Shown in pieces: positions 41,034 to 50,405 of a stretch of 64,000 bases of DNA. This DNA comes from Actinomyces naeslundii. GTDB taxonomy: Bacteria; Actinomycetota; Actinomycetes; Actinomycetales; Actinomycetaceae. Position 1 is the stretch's first letter. Every line of letters starts with the position of its first letter. Location of the stretch: positions 36,264 to 100,263 of the forward strand of contig NZ_MSRR01000027.1 in assembly GCF_001956585.1 (NCBI RefSeq). Direction: 5' to 3'. The notes beneath the pieces were generated by a model that saw only the letters and a list, made by a program, of their open reading frames with translations, was not told the DNA's origin and searched no databases. The translations under genes and the position numbers were made by a program.

Positions 41034-42730
41034 TGAAGGTCATGGCCCAGATCGCAATGGTGATGAACCTCGACAAGTGCATCGGCTGCCACACCTGTTC
41101 AGTGACCTGCAAGCAGGCCTGGACCAACCGCGAGGGCACCGAGTACATGTGGTTCAACAACGTCGAGACCCGCCCCGGTGTCGGCTACCCCAAGGGATGG
41201 GAGGACCAGGACACCTGGCGCGGCGGCTGGGAGCGCACCGCCTCGGGACGCCTGCGTCCCCGCTCGGGCGGGCGCCTGCGCCGCCTGGTCAACATCTTCG
41301 CCAACCCGGAGATGCCCACGGTCGAGGACTACTACGAGCCGTGGACCTACGAGTACGACAAGCTGCTCTCGGCCCCCAAGGACTCCCCGGCCCTGCCGGT
41401 GGCGCGCGCCAAGAGCCAGCTGACCGGCGAGTACATGCCCACCATCAAGTGGGGTCCCAACTGGGACGACGACCTGGGCGGCTCCATGGAGACCCTCCAG
41501 CAGGACCCGATCATCGAGACCATGAGCACGAAGGTGCGCACCGACATCGAGTCGGCCTTCATGTTCTACCTGCCGCGCATCTGCGAGCACTGCCTCAACC
41601 CCACCTGCGTGTCCGCCTGCCCGTCGGGCGCCATGTACAAGCGCACCGAGGACGGCATCGTCCTGGTGGACCAGGACGCCTGCCGCGGCTGGCGCATGTG
41701 CGTGTCGGCCTGCCCCTACAAGAAGGTCTACTTCAACCACGCCACCGGCAAGGCCGAGAAGTGCACCCTGTGCTACCCGCGTCTGGAGGTCGGCGAGCCC
41801 ACCGTGTGCTCGGAGACCTGCGTGGGCCGCCTGCGCTACCTGGGCGTGCTCCTCTACGACGCCGATCGTGTCTCGCAGGCCGCGGCCGTCAAGGACCCGC
41901 AGGACCTGTACATGGCGCAGCGCGAGATCCTCCTCAACCCCCACGACCCCGAGGTCGTGGCCGGGGCCCGCGCCGAGGGCGTGCCGGACAACTGGATCGA
42001 GGCGGCCCAGGCCTCCCCCATCTGGGACCTCATCGACACCTACGAGGTGGCCCTGCCCCTGCACCCCGAGTACCGCACCATGCCGATGGTCTGGTACATC
42101 CCGCCGCTCTCCCCGGTCGTCGACGAGGTGGCGGCCGCCGGCCTGGACGGCGAGAACTACAAGGTGCTGCTCACGGCCGTCTCCGACATGCGCATCCCGC
42201 TGGAGTACTTGGCGGGCCTGTTCACGGCCGGTGAGACCAACACGGTGGAGCTCGTGCTGCGACGCCTGGCCGCCATGCGCTCCCACATGCGCGACGTGCG
42301 CCTGGGCCGCGAGCCCGACCCGGCCATCGCCGCCGCCGTGGGCCTGGACGGGAAGAAGCTGGAGGCCATGTACCGTCTGCTGGCCATCGCCAAGTACGAC
42401 GACCGCTACGTCATCCCCACCACCAAGCCCGAGGTCCCCCGCGGCATGGAGGCCATGGGCAACGACGTTAAGACCCTCCTGGGTGAGGGGGCGCCGGCCG
42501 GCTGCCACCCTGACGTCGCCTCCTTCCACGGTCAGGGCGGTGCCGGCGGCGTCAACAACGGCCCGGTGAGCCTGCCGCTGCCGACCGTGCGTCGCGAGCC
42601 GGTGCCAGCTGCCGGCCCGGGAATGCCGGAGGTCGGGATGCCTCAGCCGGTGGGTCAGGCTCAGGCGGCCGACGCTCCCTCACGGACCACGTCGACCGGT
42701 CCCGCGGTCGCGGCCCCCAGGGACCTCTGA
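41033..42730 (+). CDS. narH: Respiratory nitrate reductase, beta subunit
   Basis: Electron-transfer subunit with four iron-sulfur clusters. Cysteine groups occur in CIGCHTCSVTCKQAW, CEHCLNPTCVSACPSG, CRGWRMCVSACPYKK and CTLCYPRL with CSETCVGRLRYLG. The Trp in CRGWRMC marks the [3Fe-4S] cluster, as in NarH. The 565 residues end in a low-complexity Pro/Ala tail. ATG 41033 overlaps the narG stop by one base and has an AGGAGG site. Confidence 0.97.
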   Translation: MKVMAQIAMVMNLDKCIGCHTCSVTCKQAWTNREGTEYMWFNNVETRPGVGYPKGWEDQDTWRGGWERTASGRLRPRSGGRLRRLVNIFANPEMPTVEDYYEPWTYEYDKLLSAPKDSPALPVARAKSQLTGEYMPTIKWGPNWDDDLGGSMETLQQDPIIETMSTKVRTDIESAFMFYLPRICEHCLNPTCVSACPSGAMYKRTEDGIVLVDQDACRGWRMCVSACPYKKVYFNHATGKAEKCTLCYPRLEVGEPTVCSETCVGRLRYLGVLLYDADRVSQAAAVKDPQDLYMAQREILLNPHDPEVVAGARAEGVPDNWIEAAQASPIWDLIDTYEVALPLHPEYRTMPMVWYIPPLSPVVDEVAAAGLDGENYKVLLTAVSDMRIPLEYLAGLFTAGETNTVELVLRRLAAMRSHMRDVRLGREPDPAIAAAVGLDGKKLEAMYRLLAIAKYDDRYVIPTTKPEVPRGMEAMGNDVKTLLGEGAPAGCHPDVASFHGQGGAGGVNNGPVSLPLPTVRREPVPAAGPGMPEVGMPQPVGQAQAADAPSRTTSTGPAVAAPRDL

Positions 42731-42731
42731 G

Positions 42732-43493
42732 ATGGTCTCCTTCGTCCGCGCTCCCCGAGTCCTCGAGGCGCCCCCCGAGGTGCCCCTGGACTCCTCTCAG
42801 CGAGCCATCGTGCACATGGCGGCCTCGCTGCTGCTGGACTACCCGGCCGAGGGCAGTCTGGAGACGCGTCTGAACGCCGTCGAGGCCGAGCTGGCCGCGC
42901 TGCCGCCGGAGGTGGCCGTCCTCCTGGAGGAGTTCATCGCTCAGGCCCGGCGCCGCGGTGAGCGCGCCATGGCCGAGCACTACGTGGAGGTCTTCGACCG
43001 GCGTCGGCGCTGCTGCCTGTACCTGACGTACTACACGGTGGGCGACACCCGGCACCGGGGCGCCGCGCTGCTGGCCTTCAAGCAGGCACTGGCGGCGGCC
43101 GGCTACGAGATGGCCGCCGACGAGCTGCCCGACTACCTGCCGGTGGTCCTCGAGCTGTCCGCGCGCAGCGGCGACGAGGTGGCCAGTGCGCTTCTGTCCT
43201 CCCACCGCGAGGGCATCGAGGTGCTTCGTAGCGCCCTGGCCGATGCCGCCTCCCCCTACGCGGGGCTGGTGGAGGCCGTCTCGATGACCCTGCCGCGGAT
43301 CGACGAGGCCACCGCCGAGCGTGTGCGCGCCCTCGTGGCGGCCGGTCCGCCCACCGAGACCGTCGGTGTCACCGACACCCTGCCCTTCCCCACCGTTCCC
43401 GTGCGCAACCCGAGCCTGTCCGGTTCGCCCACTCTGCCGGATCCCGTACCGGTCGCCGGCCCTTCCCCCTCACAAGCAGCCAGGAGAGCATGA
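42732..43493 (+). CDS. narJ: Nitrate reductase assembly chaperone
   Basis: NarJ/TorD-type chaperone that aids cofactor insertion and membrane attachment of NarGH. The all-helical core shows HMAASLLLDYPAEG and AEHYVEVFDRRRRCCLYLTY, then GDTRHRGAALLAFKQ and ELPDYLPVVLELSA, the family signatures. The 253 residues include a Pro-rich C-terminal tail. It starts one base after the narH stop. Confidence 0.94.
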   Translation: MVSFVRAPRVLEAPPEVPLDSSQRAIVHMAASLLLDYPAEGSLETRLNAVEAELAALPPEVAVLLEEFIAQARRRGERAMAEHYVEVFDRRRRCCLYLTYYTVGDTRHRGAALLAFKQALAAAGYEMAADELPDYLPVVLELSARSGDEVASALLSSHREGIEVLRSALADAASPYAGLVEAVSMTLPRIDEATAERVRALVAAGPPTETVGVTDTLPFPTVPVRNPSLSGSPTLPDPVPVAGPSPSQAARRA

Positions 43494-43494
43494 C

Positions 43495-44283
43495 ATGAGC
43501 CCGATTCAGCAGAACCTCCTGTGGGTGGCCCTGCCCTACGCCAGCCTGGTGCTGCTGGTGGCCGGCATGATCTGGCGGTGGCGCACCGACCAGTTCGGGT
43601 GGACCTCCCGCTCCTCGCAGTGGAACGAGTCCCGCATCCTGCGCCTGGCCTCGCCCCTGTTCCACCTGGGCTTCCTCATGGTGATGGGCGGTCACGTCGT
43701 CGGGCTCCTGGTACCCAAGGACGTCACCGAGATGCTGGGCGTCTCCCAGCACATGTACCACCTGGGCGCCACCTACTTGGGCACCTTCGCGGCCGTCATG
43801 ACGATTCTGGGCCTGGCCGGGCTCATCTACCGGCGCGTCGTCATCAAGAGCGTGCGCCTGGCCACCACCCGCAACGACCTGGTCATGTACTGCTTCCTCA
43901 TCGTCCCGGTCCTGCTGGGCTCGGCCGCCACGGTCCTCAACCAGCTCACCGACGCCCACGGCTACGACTACCGCGAGACGATCAGCCCCTGGCTGCGCTC
44001 GGTGCTGGTCCTCCAGCCGCGCCCCGAGCTCATGGTCGACGTGCCGGTCTCCTTCAAGCTCCACGTCATCGCGGGCTTCCTGCTCCTGGCGATCTGGCCC
44101 TTCACCCGCCTGGTCCACGCGGTCTCCGCGCCGGTGGGCTACGCGACCCGCCCCTACGTGGTCTACCGTTCACGCGAGGGGGCCACCTCCACCGCCCGGA
44201 CCTCGCGCGGCTGGACCCCGGTACGCACTCAGGGCACCGGCAACCAAGGGCTCAACGACGTCACCCCGTCCCAGGGCGCCTGA
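43495..44283 (+). CDS. narI: Respiratory nitrate reductase, gamma subunit (cytochrome b)
   Basis: Five-helix membrane subunit that oxidises menaquinol and passes electrons to NarH. Heme ligands are visible in LFHLGFLMVMGGHVVGLL (first pair) and FKLHVIAGFLLLAIWPFTRL followed by VHAVSAP (second pair). ATG 43495 has an AGGAGAG site and lies just after the narJ stop, giving 262 residues. The C-terminal 40 residues are a hydrophilic extension. It ends the narGHJI set; modA follows 32 nt later. Confidence 0.95.
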   Translation: MSPIQQNLLWVALPYASLVLLVAGMIWRWRTDQFGWTSRSSQWNESRILRLASPLFHLGFLMVMGGHVVGLLVPKDVTEMLGVSQHMYHLGATYLGTFAAVMTILGLAGLIYRRVVIKSVRLATTRNDLVMYCFLIVPVLLGSAATVLNQLTDAHGYDYRETISPWLRSVLVLQPRPELMVDVPVSFKLHVIAGFLLLAIWPFTRLVHAVSAPVGYATRPYVVYRSREGATSTARTSRGWTPVRTQGTGNQGLNDVTPSQGA

Positions 44284-44315
44284 ACCGGCCTCCCCGACAC
44301 CGATAAGGAGAACAC

Positions 44316-45278
44316 ATGGGGATCTCCCGCCGTGCAGCGATCGCCGCCGTCAGCCTGCTCTCCGCCGTCTCCCTGGCCGCCTGCGGCGGCTCCGCCTCCA
44401 ACAGCTCCACCGGCGCCGCTTCGGGCGCCGCCTCCGCGAGCGCCTCGAGCGGCGAGGGGAAGGCCACCGGGAAGGTCACCGTCCTGGCCGCGGCCTCCCT
44501 CCAGGGGGCCTTCGAGGAGATCGAGAAGACCGTGGAGAAGGACAACCCCGGCCTGGACGTCACCTTCGACTTCCAGGGCTCCCAGGACCTGGTGTCCTCC
44601 CTGGCGGGCGGCAACAGTGCCGATGTCCTGGCCACGGCCAACAACTCCACGATGAAGACCGCCGCGGAGCAGAAGCTCGTCGGCGACCAGACCGAGTTCG
44701 CCACCAACGTCCTGACCCTCATCGTCCCCAAGGGCAACCCCAAGAAGATCACCGGGCTGGACTCATCGCTGGATGGCGCCAACCTGGTCATCTGCGCCCC
44801 CGAGGTGCCCTGCGGCGAGGCCACCCAGAAGCTCTCCAGCGCCCTGGGCGTCACCCTCAACCCTGCCTCCGAGGAGCAGAAGGTGACCGACGTGCGCGGC
44901 AAGGTCGAGTCCGGTGAGGCCGACGCCGGCATCGTCTACACCACCGACGCGGCGGCCGCCAAGGACAAGGCGGACAAGATCGACATCCCCGACGGCGGCG
45001 TCGTCAACCACTACCCGATCGCCCAGACCGCCAGCCCCGAGAACGCCGCCGGCGCCAAGGTCTTCATCGACGCCGTCACCGGCAAGACCGGCCAGGAGGT
45101 CCTTGCCAAGTACGGCTTCGGGAAGCCCGGTAGCGCCGCTGCCGGTGCGAGCGCCGGGGCGAGCTCCAGCGCAGGGGCCGGCACGGCAAGCAGCGCCGCC
45201 CCGTCCCAGGCCGCAACCGCCGGCGGGTCGGCCTCCCCGGAGGCGGACAAGCCCACCGCGGAGACGACTGCTCCGTGA
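44316..45278 (+). CDS. modA: Molybdate ABC transporter substrate-binding lipoprotein
   Basis: Extracellular molybdate-binding lipoprotein. The signal ends in a lipobox LAAC at residues about 20-23. The binding core shows VLAAASLQGAFEEIEK, GSQDLVSSLAGGNSADVLA, VPKGNPKKITGLD and DAGIVYTTDA, as in ModA. About 45 C-terminal residues are Ala/Ser/Gly-rich (AGASAGASSSAGAG onward), an unusual tail for this family that may span the cell wall or act as a linker. A TAAGGAG site precedes the ATG. It supplies molybdenum for the adjacent nitrate reductase. Confidence 0.94.
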   Translation: MGISRRAAIAAVSLLSAVSLAACGGSASNSSTGAASGAASASASSGEGKATGKVTVLAAASLQGAFEEIEKTVEKDNPGLDVTFDFQGSQDLVSSLAGGNSADVLATANNSTMKTAAEQKLVGDQTEFATNVLTLIVPKGNPKKITGLDSSLDGANLVICAPEVPCGEATQKLSSALGVTLNPASEEQKVTDVRGKVESGEADAGIVYTTDAAAAKDKADKIDIPDGGVVNHYPIAQTASPENAAGAKVFIDAVTGKTGQEVLAKYGFGKPGSAAAGASAGASSSAGAGTASSAAPSQAATAGGSASPEADKPTAETTAP

Positions 45279-45319
45279 CTGCGGAAAGGTCGACTCGGTG
45301 ACCTGGTAGAGATGGTCCT

Positions 45320-47389
45320 GTGAACTCGGCTTCCTCCTCCCCACAGCGGCCCGCCCGCGCCCTGATCCGGCGCGGGCGGGCCGCTCGCTCTCCCCTGCCG
45401 GTCCTCGTCACCGCGCTGGCCGTCCTGGGCGGCTGCGCGATCATCCTGCCCCTGGTGGGCATGGGGACACGCGTGTCCTGGGGACAGCTGCCCCAGCTAC
45501 TGGCGACCCCGTCGGCGCAGGCCGCCCTGTGGCTGTCGATCCGCACCTGCCTGACCGCCACGGCGATCTGCGTGGTGCTCGGCGTACCCCTGGCACTGCT
45601 GCTGTCCCGCAGCTGGCCGGGAGTGCGGATCGCGCGGGTCCTCGCGGTGCTGCCGATGACGATGCCGCCGGTGGTGGCCGGTATCGCGCTGCTGTCCACG
45701 CTGGGAAACCGCGGGATCCTGGGGGCGCAGCTGCGGCAGTGGGGGCTGCCCATCGCGTTCTCGACGACCGCGGTGGTCATCGCCCAGGTCTTCGTCTCCA
45801 TGCCGTTCCTGGTGGTCACCCTGGAGGCGGCGCTGCGCAGCCGCGACGAGCAGGCCGAGACGACCGCCCGGACTCTCGGGGCCGGGCCCTGGCGCGTCCT
45901 GGCACAGATCACGCTGCCGCTGGCGGCGCCGGCCCTCGCGCGCGGCACCGCGCTGGCCCTGGGACGGAGCCTGGGCGAGTTCGGGGCGACCATCGCCTTC
46001 GCCGGCTCCAAGGAGGGGGTCACCCGCACCATGCCGCTGGCCATCTACCTGGAGCGGGAGAAGGACACAGCGACGTCGTTGGCCCTGGCGGCCGTGCTCA
46101 TCGGGCTGTCCTTCATCATTGTCGGGGCGACCAACGTCGACTGGGCCGGGGTGGCCGGCCGCCTGGTGACCGGCCGCAGGTTCTCGGAGCCCACGAACGA
46201 GCCCCGGGACTCCGACGCCGCCGCGCCAGGCGGGAACGACCGGCCTGTCCCACCAGCCGAGGACTCCGGGCGCGGCCAGGACCTGCAGGTCTCCTTCGAG
46301 ATGGAGGCACGCGACGTCGTCGTCGACCTGGAGGTGAGGGCCGGGCGCACGACGGCGCTCGTGGGGCCCAACGGTTCGGGCAAGTCGACGGTCTGCTCCG
46401 TGGTGGCCGGCCTGCTGGACGCCGAGAACGGCCGCGTGGTGCTCGGTGGACGAGTCCTGGACGGCCCCGGTGACTTCGTTCGGGCAGGGCGTCGCCAGGT
46501 GGCACTGCTCAGCCAGGACCCGGGCGTCTTCACCCACATGTCGGTGCTGGGCAACGTGGTCTTCGCGCTGCGCTGCCAGGGGGCGAGCCGCGGCGAGGCG
46601 ATCCGTCGGGCTCGGGCCGAGCTGGTCGCCGTCGGCGCCGAGCACCTGGCCTCCCGCTCGGGGGGCGCGCTCTCGGGCGGGCAGGCGGCCCGTGTGGCTC
46701 TGGCTCGGGCACTGGCGACGGGCCCGCGCCTGCTGGTCCTGGATGAGCCGATGTCCGCCCTGGACGTGACCGCCCGCCAGGAGATGCGCCGCCTGGTGTC
46801 GCGCCGATGCGTCGAGGAGGGGCTGACGCTGCTGCTGGTGACCCATGACGTCCTGGACCTGACAGCGCTGGCCGAGGACGTCGTCGTCCTGGACCGGGGC
46901 CGGGTGGTGGAGCAGGGGCCGACGGCGCGGGTCCTGTCCGCGCCACGTTCCGACTTTGTCGCCCGCCTGACGGGGACGGCCGTTCTCACGGGCGTCATCG
47001 ACGGGGAGGCCGGCGCTCCGGGGCTGCGGCTGCCGTCGGGGCGGGTCGTTCATGGCCGCCCCCAGGACGACCCCACCGAGGCCGAGACGGCGGATCACAG
47101 CGCGGGTCTCTCGCCGGGGGCTCCTGGGGTTGCGCTGGTGCCGCCCGATGCCGTCGCCCTTTACCGGGAGGCGCCGCAGGGCAGTCCCCGCAACGTCCTG
47201 ACCGGCCAGGTGACGGGACTGGAGCGCTCGGGAGCGCTGGTGAGTGTGCGTCTGGAGCTGGAGGAGGGGCAGCGCCTGTCGGCGGCGGTCACGGCGGGGG
47301 CCGTGGCCGAGCTCGGCATCGCCGAGGGCCGGGAGGTCTACTGCGTCATCAAGGCGGTGCAGGTGCGTGTTGTGGCCCAAAGGGGCTGA
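45320..47389 (+). CDS. modBC: Molybdate ABC transporter, fused permease and ATP-binding protein
   Basis: One 689-residue chain combines ModB and ModC. Residues about 25-275 form the permease with five to six helices and the EAA loop (EQAETTARTLGAGPWRVLAQ, then LPLAAPALARG). Residues about 310-545 form the ATPase with GPNGSGKST (Walker A), LSGGQAARVALARAL (signature) and LLVLDEPMSALD (Walker B), and a TOBE-type molybdate-binding domain follows to the end. The GTG start lies 41 nt after modA. A single fused chain implies a homodimeric transporter. Confidence 0.93.
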   Translation: MNSASSSPQRPARALIRRGRAARSPLPVLVTALAVLGGCAIILPLVGMGTRVSWGQLPQLLATPSAQAALWLSIRTCLTATAICVVLGVPLALLLSRSWPGVRIARVLAVLPMTMPPVVAGIALLSTLGNRGILGAQLRQWGLPIAFSTTAVVIAQVFVSMPFLVVTLEAALRSRDEQAETTARTLGAGPWRVLAQITLPLAAPALARGTALALGRSLGEFGATIAFAGSKEGVTRTMPLAIYLEREKDTATSLALAAVLIGLSFIIVGATNVDWAGVAGRLVTGRRFSEPTNEPRDSDAAAPGGNDRPVPPAEDSGRGQDLQVSFEMEARDVVVDLEVRAGRTTALVGPNGSGKSTVCSVVAGLLDAENGRVVLGGRVLDGPGDFVRAGRRQVALLSQDPGVFTHMSVLGNVVFALRCQGASRGEAIRRARAELVAVGAEHLASRSGGALSGGQAARVALARALATGPRLLVLDEPMSALDVTARQEMRRLVSRRCVEEGLTLLLVTHDVLDLTALAEDVVVLDRGRVVEQGPTARVLSAPRSDFVARLTGTAVLTGVIDGEAGAPGLRLPSGRVVHGRPQDDPTEAETADHSAGLSPGAPGVALVPPDAVALYREAPQGSPRNVLTGQVTGLERSGALVSVRLELEEGQRLSAAVTAGAVAELGIAEGREVYCVIKAVQVRVVAQRG

Positions 47390-47444
47390 GGACTGCTCCG
47401 CCGAAATGTTGAGAGAAAAGCCGGATAGGGATGAGGAGGATGCC

Positions 47445-48749
47445 ATGAGCACCGTCGACCGGAGCACCCACGATGGGGGCGGCGGATCGGTGATCGCTGA
47501 CGAGCGTCTGCGGCCGCTCAGCCGGGATGAGCTGGAGCGCTATCACCGCAACGCGCTCGTGCCGCAGGTGGGGGTGGTCGGCCAGCAGCGCATCCGGGCC
47601 GCCCGGGTCCTGCTCATCGGCGCCGGTGGGCTCGGGGCGCCGGCCGCCCTGTACCTGGCGGCCGCCGGGGTGGGTGCGATCGGCCTCATTGATGACGACG
47701 ACGTCGACGTGTCCAACCTGCAACGCCAGGTCATCCATACGAGTGCCGCCGTGGGCCGCCCCAAGGTGGACTCGGCAGCCGCGGCGATCAGGGCGCTCAA
47801 CCCCGACGTCGAGGTCATCCCCCACCGGACTCGGTTGACCGCGGAGAACGCCCTGGGTCTGCTGGACGGGTGGGACGTGGTCATCGACGGCACCGACAAC
47901 TTCCCCACTCGGTACCTGGTCAATGACGCGTCCGTCATGCTGGGGCTGCCGCTGGTGCACGGGGCGGTGCTGGGCTTCAACGGGCAGGTGGGGGTCTTCG
48001 ACGCCCAGCGGGGTCCGTGCTACCGGTGCCTGCACCCGACGCCACCGCCCGCGGGTTCGGTGCCCTCCTGCGCGGAGGCCGGGGTGCTGGGGGTGCTCCC
48101 CGGGATCATCGGGACGATGCAGGCCGCCGAGGCGCTCAAACTGGTGATCGGCGGCGGGCAGCCGCTGATGGGGCGCCTGGCGATGCTCGATGCCTGGGGC
48201 GCGCGGCTGCGGGAGATTCCGGTGGCGAAGAACCCGGCCTGCCCGGTGTGCGGGGATGACCCGAGTATCACGGAGCTGTCGGCGCCGGCCGATTCCTGTG
48301 CACTCCCCCAGACTCCTGACGCTGATGCGCAGCCGTATGCACGGGCCTCCGGGGACGACTCCCATCGGCAACCTGCGGGTTCCACGTCCGGCTCCGTCGC
48401 ATCTCCTCGGATTCAGGGGACCGGAGAGGCCCCGCTACCAGGGCCGGCGACCGTCTCCGCCGCCGAGCTGAGGGGGCTCCTGGAGAGCGCCGAGCCACCG
48501 GCGCTGCTGGACGTGCGCGAGGACGTCGAGGTGGCACTCGAACCGATGGCTGGCGCCCGGCATATCCCACTGCGCGAGGTGGTGGCGCGGATGGACGAGC
48601 TGGATGAGGATCGCCCGACCGTGGTCGTGTGCGCCGCCGGCGTGCGCTCGGCCCGGGCCATCGAGGCTCTGAGGGCAGCGGGCTACCCCGGCCGGCTCCT
48701 CAACCTCGAGGGCGGTATGAAGGCCTGGGCGGCTGGAGCGGCCGACTGA
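47445..48749 (+). CDS. moeB: MoeB-like adenylyltransferase with C-terminal rhodanese domain
   Basis: Activates the MoaD C-terminus by adenylation and, through its rhodanese domain, can transfer sulfur to it. The ThiF/MoeB core has LLIGAGGLGAPAALYLAAAG, DDDDVDVSNLQRQ, DGTDNFPTRYL and two zinc CxxC pairs (CYRCLHP, CPVCGDD). The rhodanese domain (about 330-434) reads LLDVREDVEV and ends with an active-site loop VVCAAGVRSARA. ATG 47445 has an AGGAGG site 5 nt upstream. It closes the molybdenum/nitrate block. Confidence 0.92.
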   Translation: MSTVDRSTHDGGGGSVIADERLRPLSRDELERYHRNALVPQVGVVGQQRIRAARVLLIGAGGLGAPAALYLAAAGVGAIGLIDDDDVDVSNLQRQVIHTSAAVGRPKVDSAAAAIRALNPDVEVIPHRTRLTAENALGLLDGWDVVIDGTDNFPTRYLVNDASVMLGLPLVHGAVLGFNGQVGVFDAQRGPCYRCLHPTPPPAGSVPSCAEAGVLGVLPGIIGTMQAAEALKLVIGGGQPLMGRLAMLDAWGARLREIPVAKNPACPVCGDDPSITELSAPADSCALPQTPDADAQPYARASGDDSHRQPAGSTSGSVASPRIQGTGEAPLPGPATVSAAELRGLLESAEPPALLDVREDVEVALEPMAGARHIPLREVVARMDELDEDRPTVVVCAAGVRSARAIEALRAAGYPGRLLNLEGGMKAWAAGAAD

Positions 48750-48816
48750 CCGAAGCTCGTGAGCTGCAGGGATTGACGGATCTTTCCCTGTGTCTGACGG
48801 CGAGGGAGTACGGGAC

Positions 48817-49659
48817 TTAGTGGCCTTGGGCTTCTTCGGCGTCGTCGGTGAGGTAGGAGGTGATGCGGACGAGGTCGTAGGGGGTGGAGGTCTCGGTGGT
48901 GGTGATGGTGCCTTCGATGGTGTGCCAGGTGGTGTCGCCTTGGGGGTGGTAGCGGGTGGTCCAGGTGGTGGTCAGGGTGGTGGTGACGGCTGTGGCGGTG
49001 TGCTGGTAGTGGTGGGTGACGGTCTGGTGGGGGTAGGGGTGGCCGGGGTCGGTGGTGGTTGTGGTGGTTCCGTCTCCCCAGCTCCAGGTGTAGGAGGTGG
49101 GGGTGAACTCGACGTCGATGGTGGTGCCCAGGATGGTGGTGGTCTGGTGGCGCGCGGTGGGGTTGGTGTAGACGATGAAGGCCTTGGAGATGACGACCTT
49201 CGGGCCGGGCGGTTGGCGGGTGATCCCTGAGCCCTGGGCGATGAGGGTGGCGGCCTCACGAGTCGTAATCGTGATGACTCTTGGCTCTGCGGGAGCTTCC
49301 GACTCGACCGCAGGTTCTGGCTCGGGCTCCGGCCTGCACACCGCATGCATCTTCTTGTTCTCATCTTGATAGGTTCTGCAATTGCGATGAGGCGTCGCCA
49401 GTTTGGTGTCGCTGTCCGAGTACTGCACCTCCGTCTCAGATGATGCAGGTGACTCGGGTTGTTCGGTGGCTGGAGGCTGAGATTGTGCCACAGTTTCGCG
49501 GCGTTCTCCATGAGTAACGACATGATTGTCGTCAGTCTCCGCCCTCCAGTTTACGGGCCCTCCAGAGTCCTGAGAAGTGTCCGGATTGCTCGCTGCGGTT
49601 GGCGACAGTGCTGTTGCGCAAACCATCGCTAACACAGTGACATGACGGCGAAAACTCAT
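48817..49659 (-). CDS. Secreted protein with PKD-like domain, partner of DUF6318 protein
   Basis: A 280-residue exported protein with a signal sequence (VTVLAMVCATALSPTAASN). After a Ser/Glu/Pro-rich linker, the C-terminal half has a PKD-like motif TSYTWSWGDGTTTTTT with a following TVTHHYQHT, the beta-sandwich pattern of surface proteins, and is very Thr-rich. The ATG overlaps the stop of the DUF6318 gene by 4 nt. The function is unknown. Surface exposure and a binding or structural role are inferred. Confidence 0.65.
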   Translation of the reverse strand: MSFRRHVTVLAMVCATALSPTAASNPDTSQDSGGPVNWRAETDDNHVVTHGERRETVAQSQPPATEQPESPASSETEVQYSDSDTKLATPHRNCRTYQDENKKMHAVCRPEPEPEPAVESEAPAEPRVITITTREAATLIAQGSGITRQPPGPKVVISKAFIVYTNPTARHQTTTILGTTIDVEFTPTSYTWSWGDGTTTTTTDPGHPYPHQTVTHHYQHTATAVTTTLTTTWTTRYHPQGDTTWHTIEGTITTTETSTPYDLVRITSYLTDDAEEAQGH

Positions 49660-50405
49660 TTGTTCAATACCTCGACCCCACCGACCATCCAGCGAGTTCC
49701 GTTGTGTCGGATCGAGAAGTCCAGAACTTGATTCTCCTCAGGAGCGGAGATTATTGGATCGCTTCCCGCTCCAGGATGCGATACCACCTGTCCTTGATTG
49801 GCAGTGACATCTAGTTCGTTATAGTCATATCCCTCGATTTTCTCGTAGTACGTGGCGTTGACGAGTTCTTGGTCCCACTTGTCTGCCCATCCGCCGTTCT
49901 GGTGGAGCTTGGTGGCTCGGTCGATGACGGATTTGCAGAAGACGCAGCGATCGTCGCTCATGGCCTTGAGCTCGGTGGTGTTGCCGGTCATGTAGGCGTA
50001 GCGGTAGAGCTCGAGGAAGTACCACGCCGTCAGTGTCGCCCCCTCGCGTGTGGCGTCGTTCATCTGCTCCGGCTTCTCCGGTGCGGGTTGGGCCAGGGCG
50101 GCGTCGCGCTGGGCCTTGAGCTCGGGGGTCAGGGCGGCCTCGCGTGAGGCTGTCGCTGAGGCGTTGGCGTCGGCGATGCCCTTCTCGGCGCGGGCGACGG
50201 CCGCCGAGGCGCTGGCACTGGCGCTCACGCTCGCCTCCGCCTTGGCGTCCTTCAACGAGCAGGCCGTCATTCCCAGGGCCAGCACGCACACCGCCGCCAG
50301 CCCAGCGGCAGCCCGGCTCCGCTCAAGGCGGGAACCAGGCCAGCTACGATCGAATACTGATCGTTGCGCGCCCGCAGGCGCAGGGGGCCGTAGGGACGTA
50401 CTCAT
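49656..50405 (-). CDS. DUF6318 family lipoprotein
   Basis: A 249-residue lipoprotein with a signal ending in MTAC (about residue 48). An Ala/Ser/Lys-rich coiled-coil-like spacer follows, then a compact C-terminal domain with WYFLELYRYAYMTGNTTEL, the cysteine pair DDRCVFCKSVID, and NGTRWMVGGVEVL. This matches the actinobacterial DUF6318 family of unknown function. ATG 50405 has a GAGGAGG site 8 nt upstream. It is coupled to the PKD-like gene downstream, so the two probably work together at the cell surface. Confidence 0.72.
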   Translation of the reverse strand: MSTSLRPPAPAGAQRSVFDRSWPGSRLERSRAAAGLAAVCVLALGMTACSLKDAKAEASVSASASASAAVARAEKGIADANASATASREAALTPELKAQRDAALAQPAPEKPEQMNDATREGATLTAWYFLELYRYAYMTGNTTELKAMSDDRCVFCKSVIDRATKLHQNGGWADKWDQELVNATYYEKIEGYDYNELDVTANQGQVVSHPGAGSDPIISAPEENQVLDFSIRHNGTRWMVGGVEVLNK

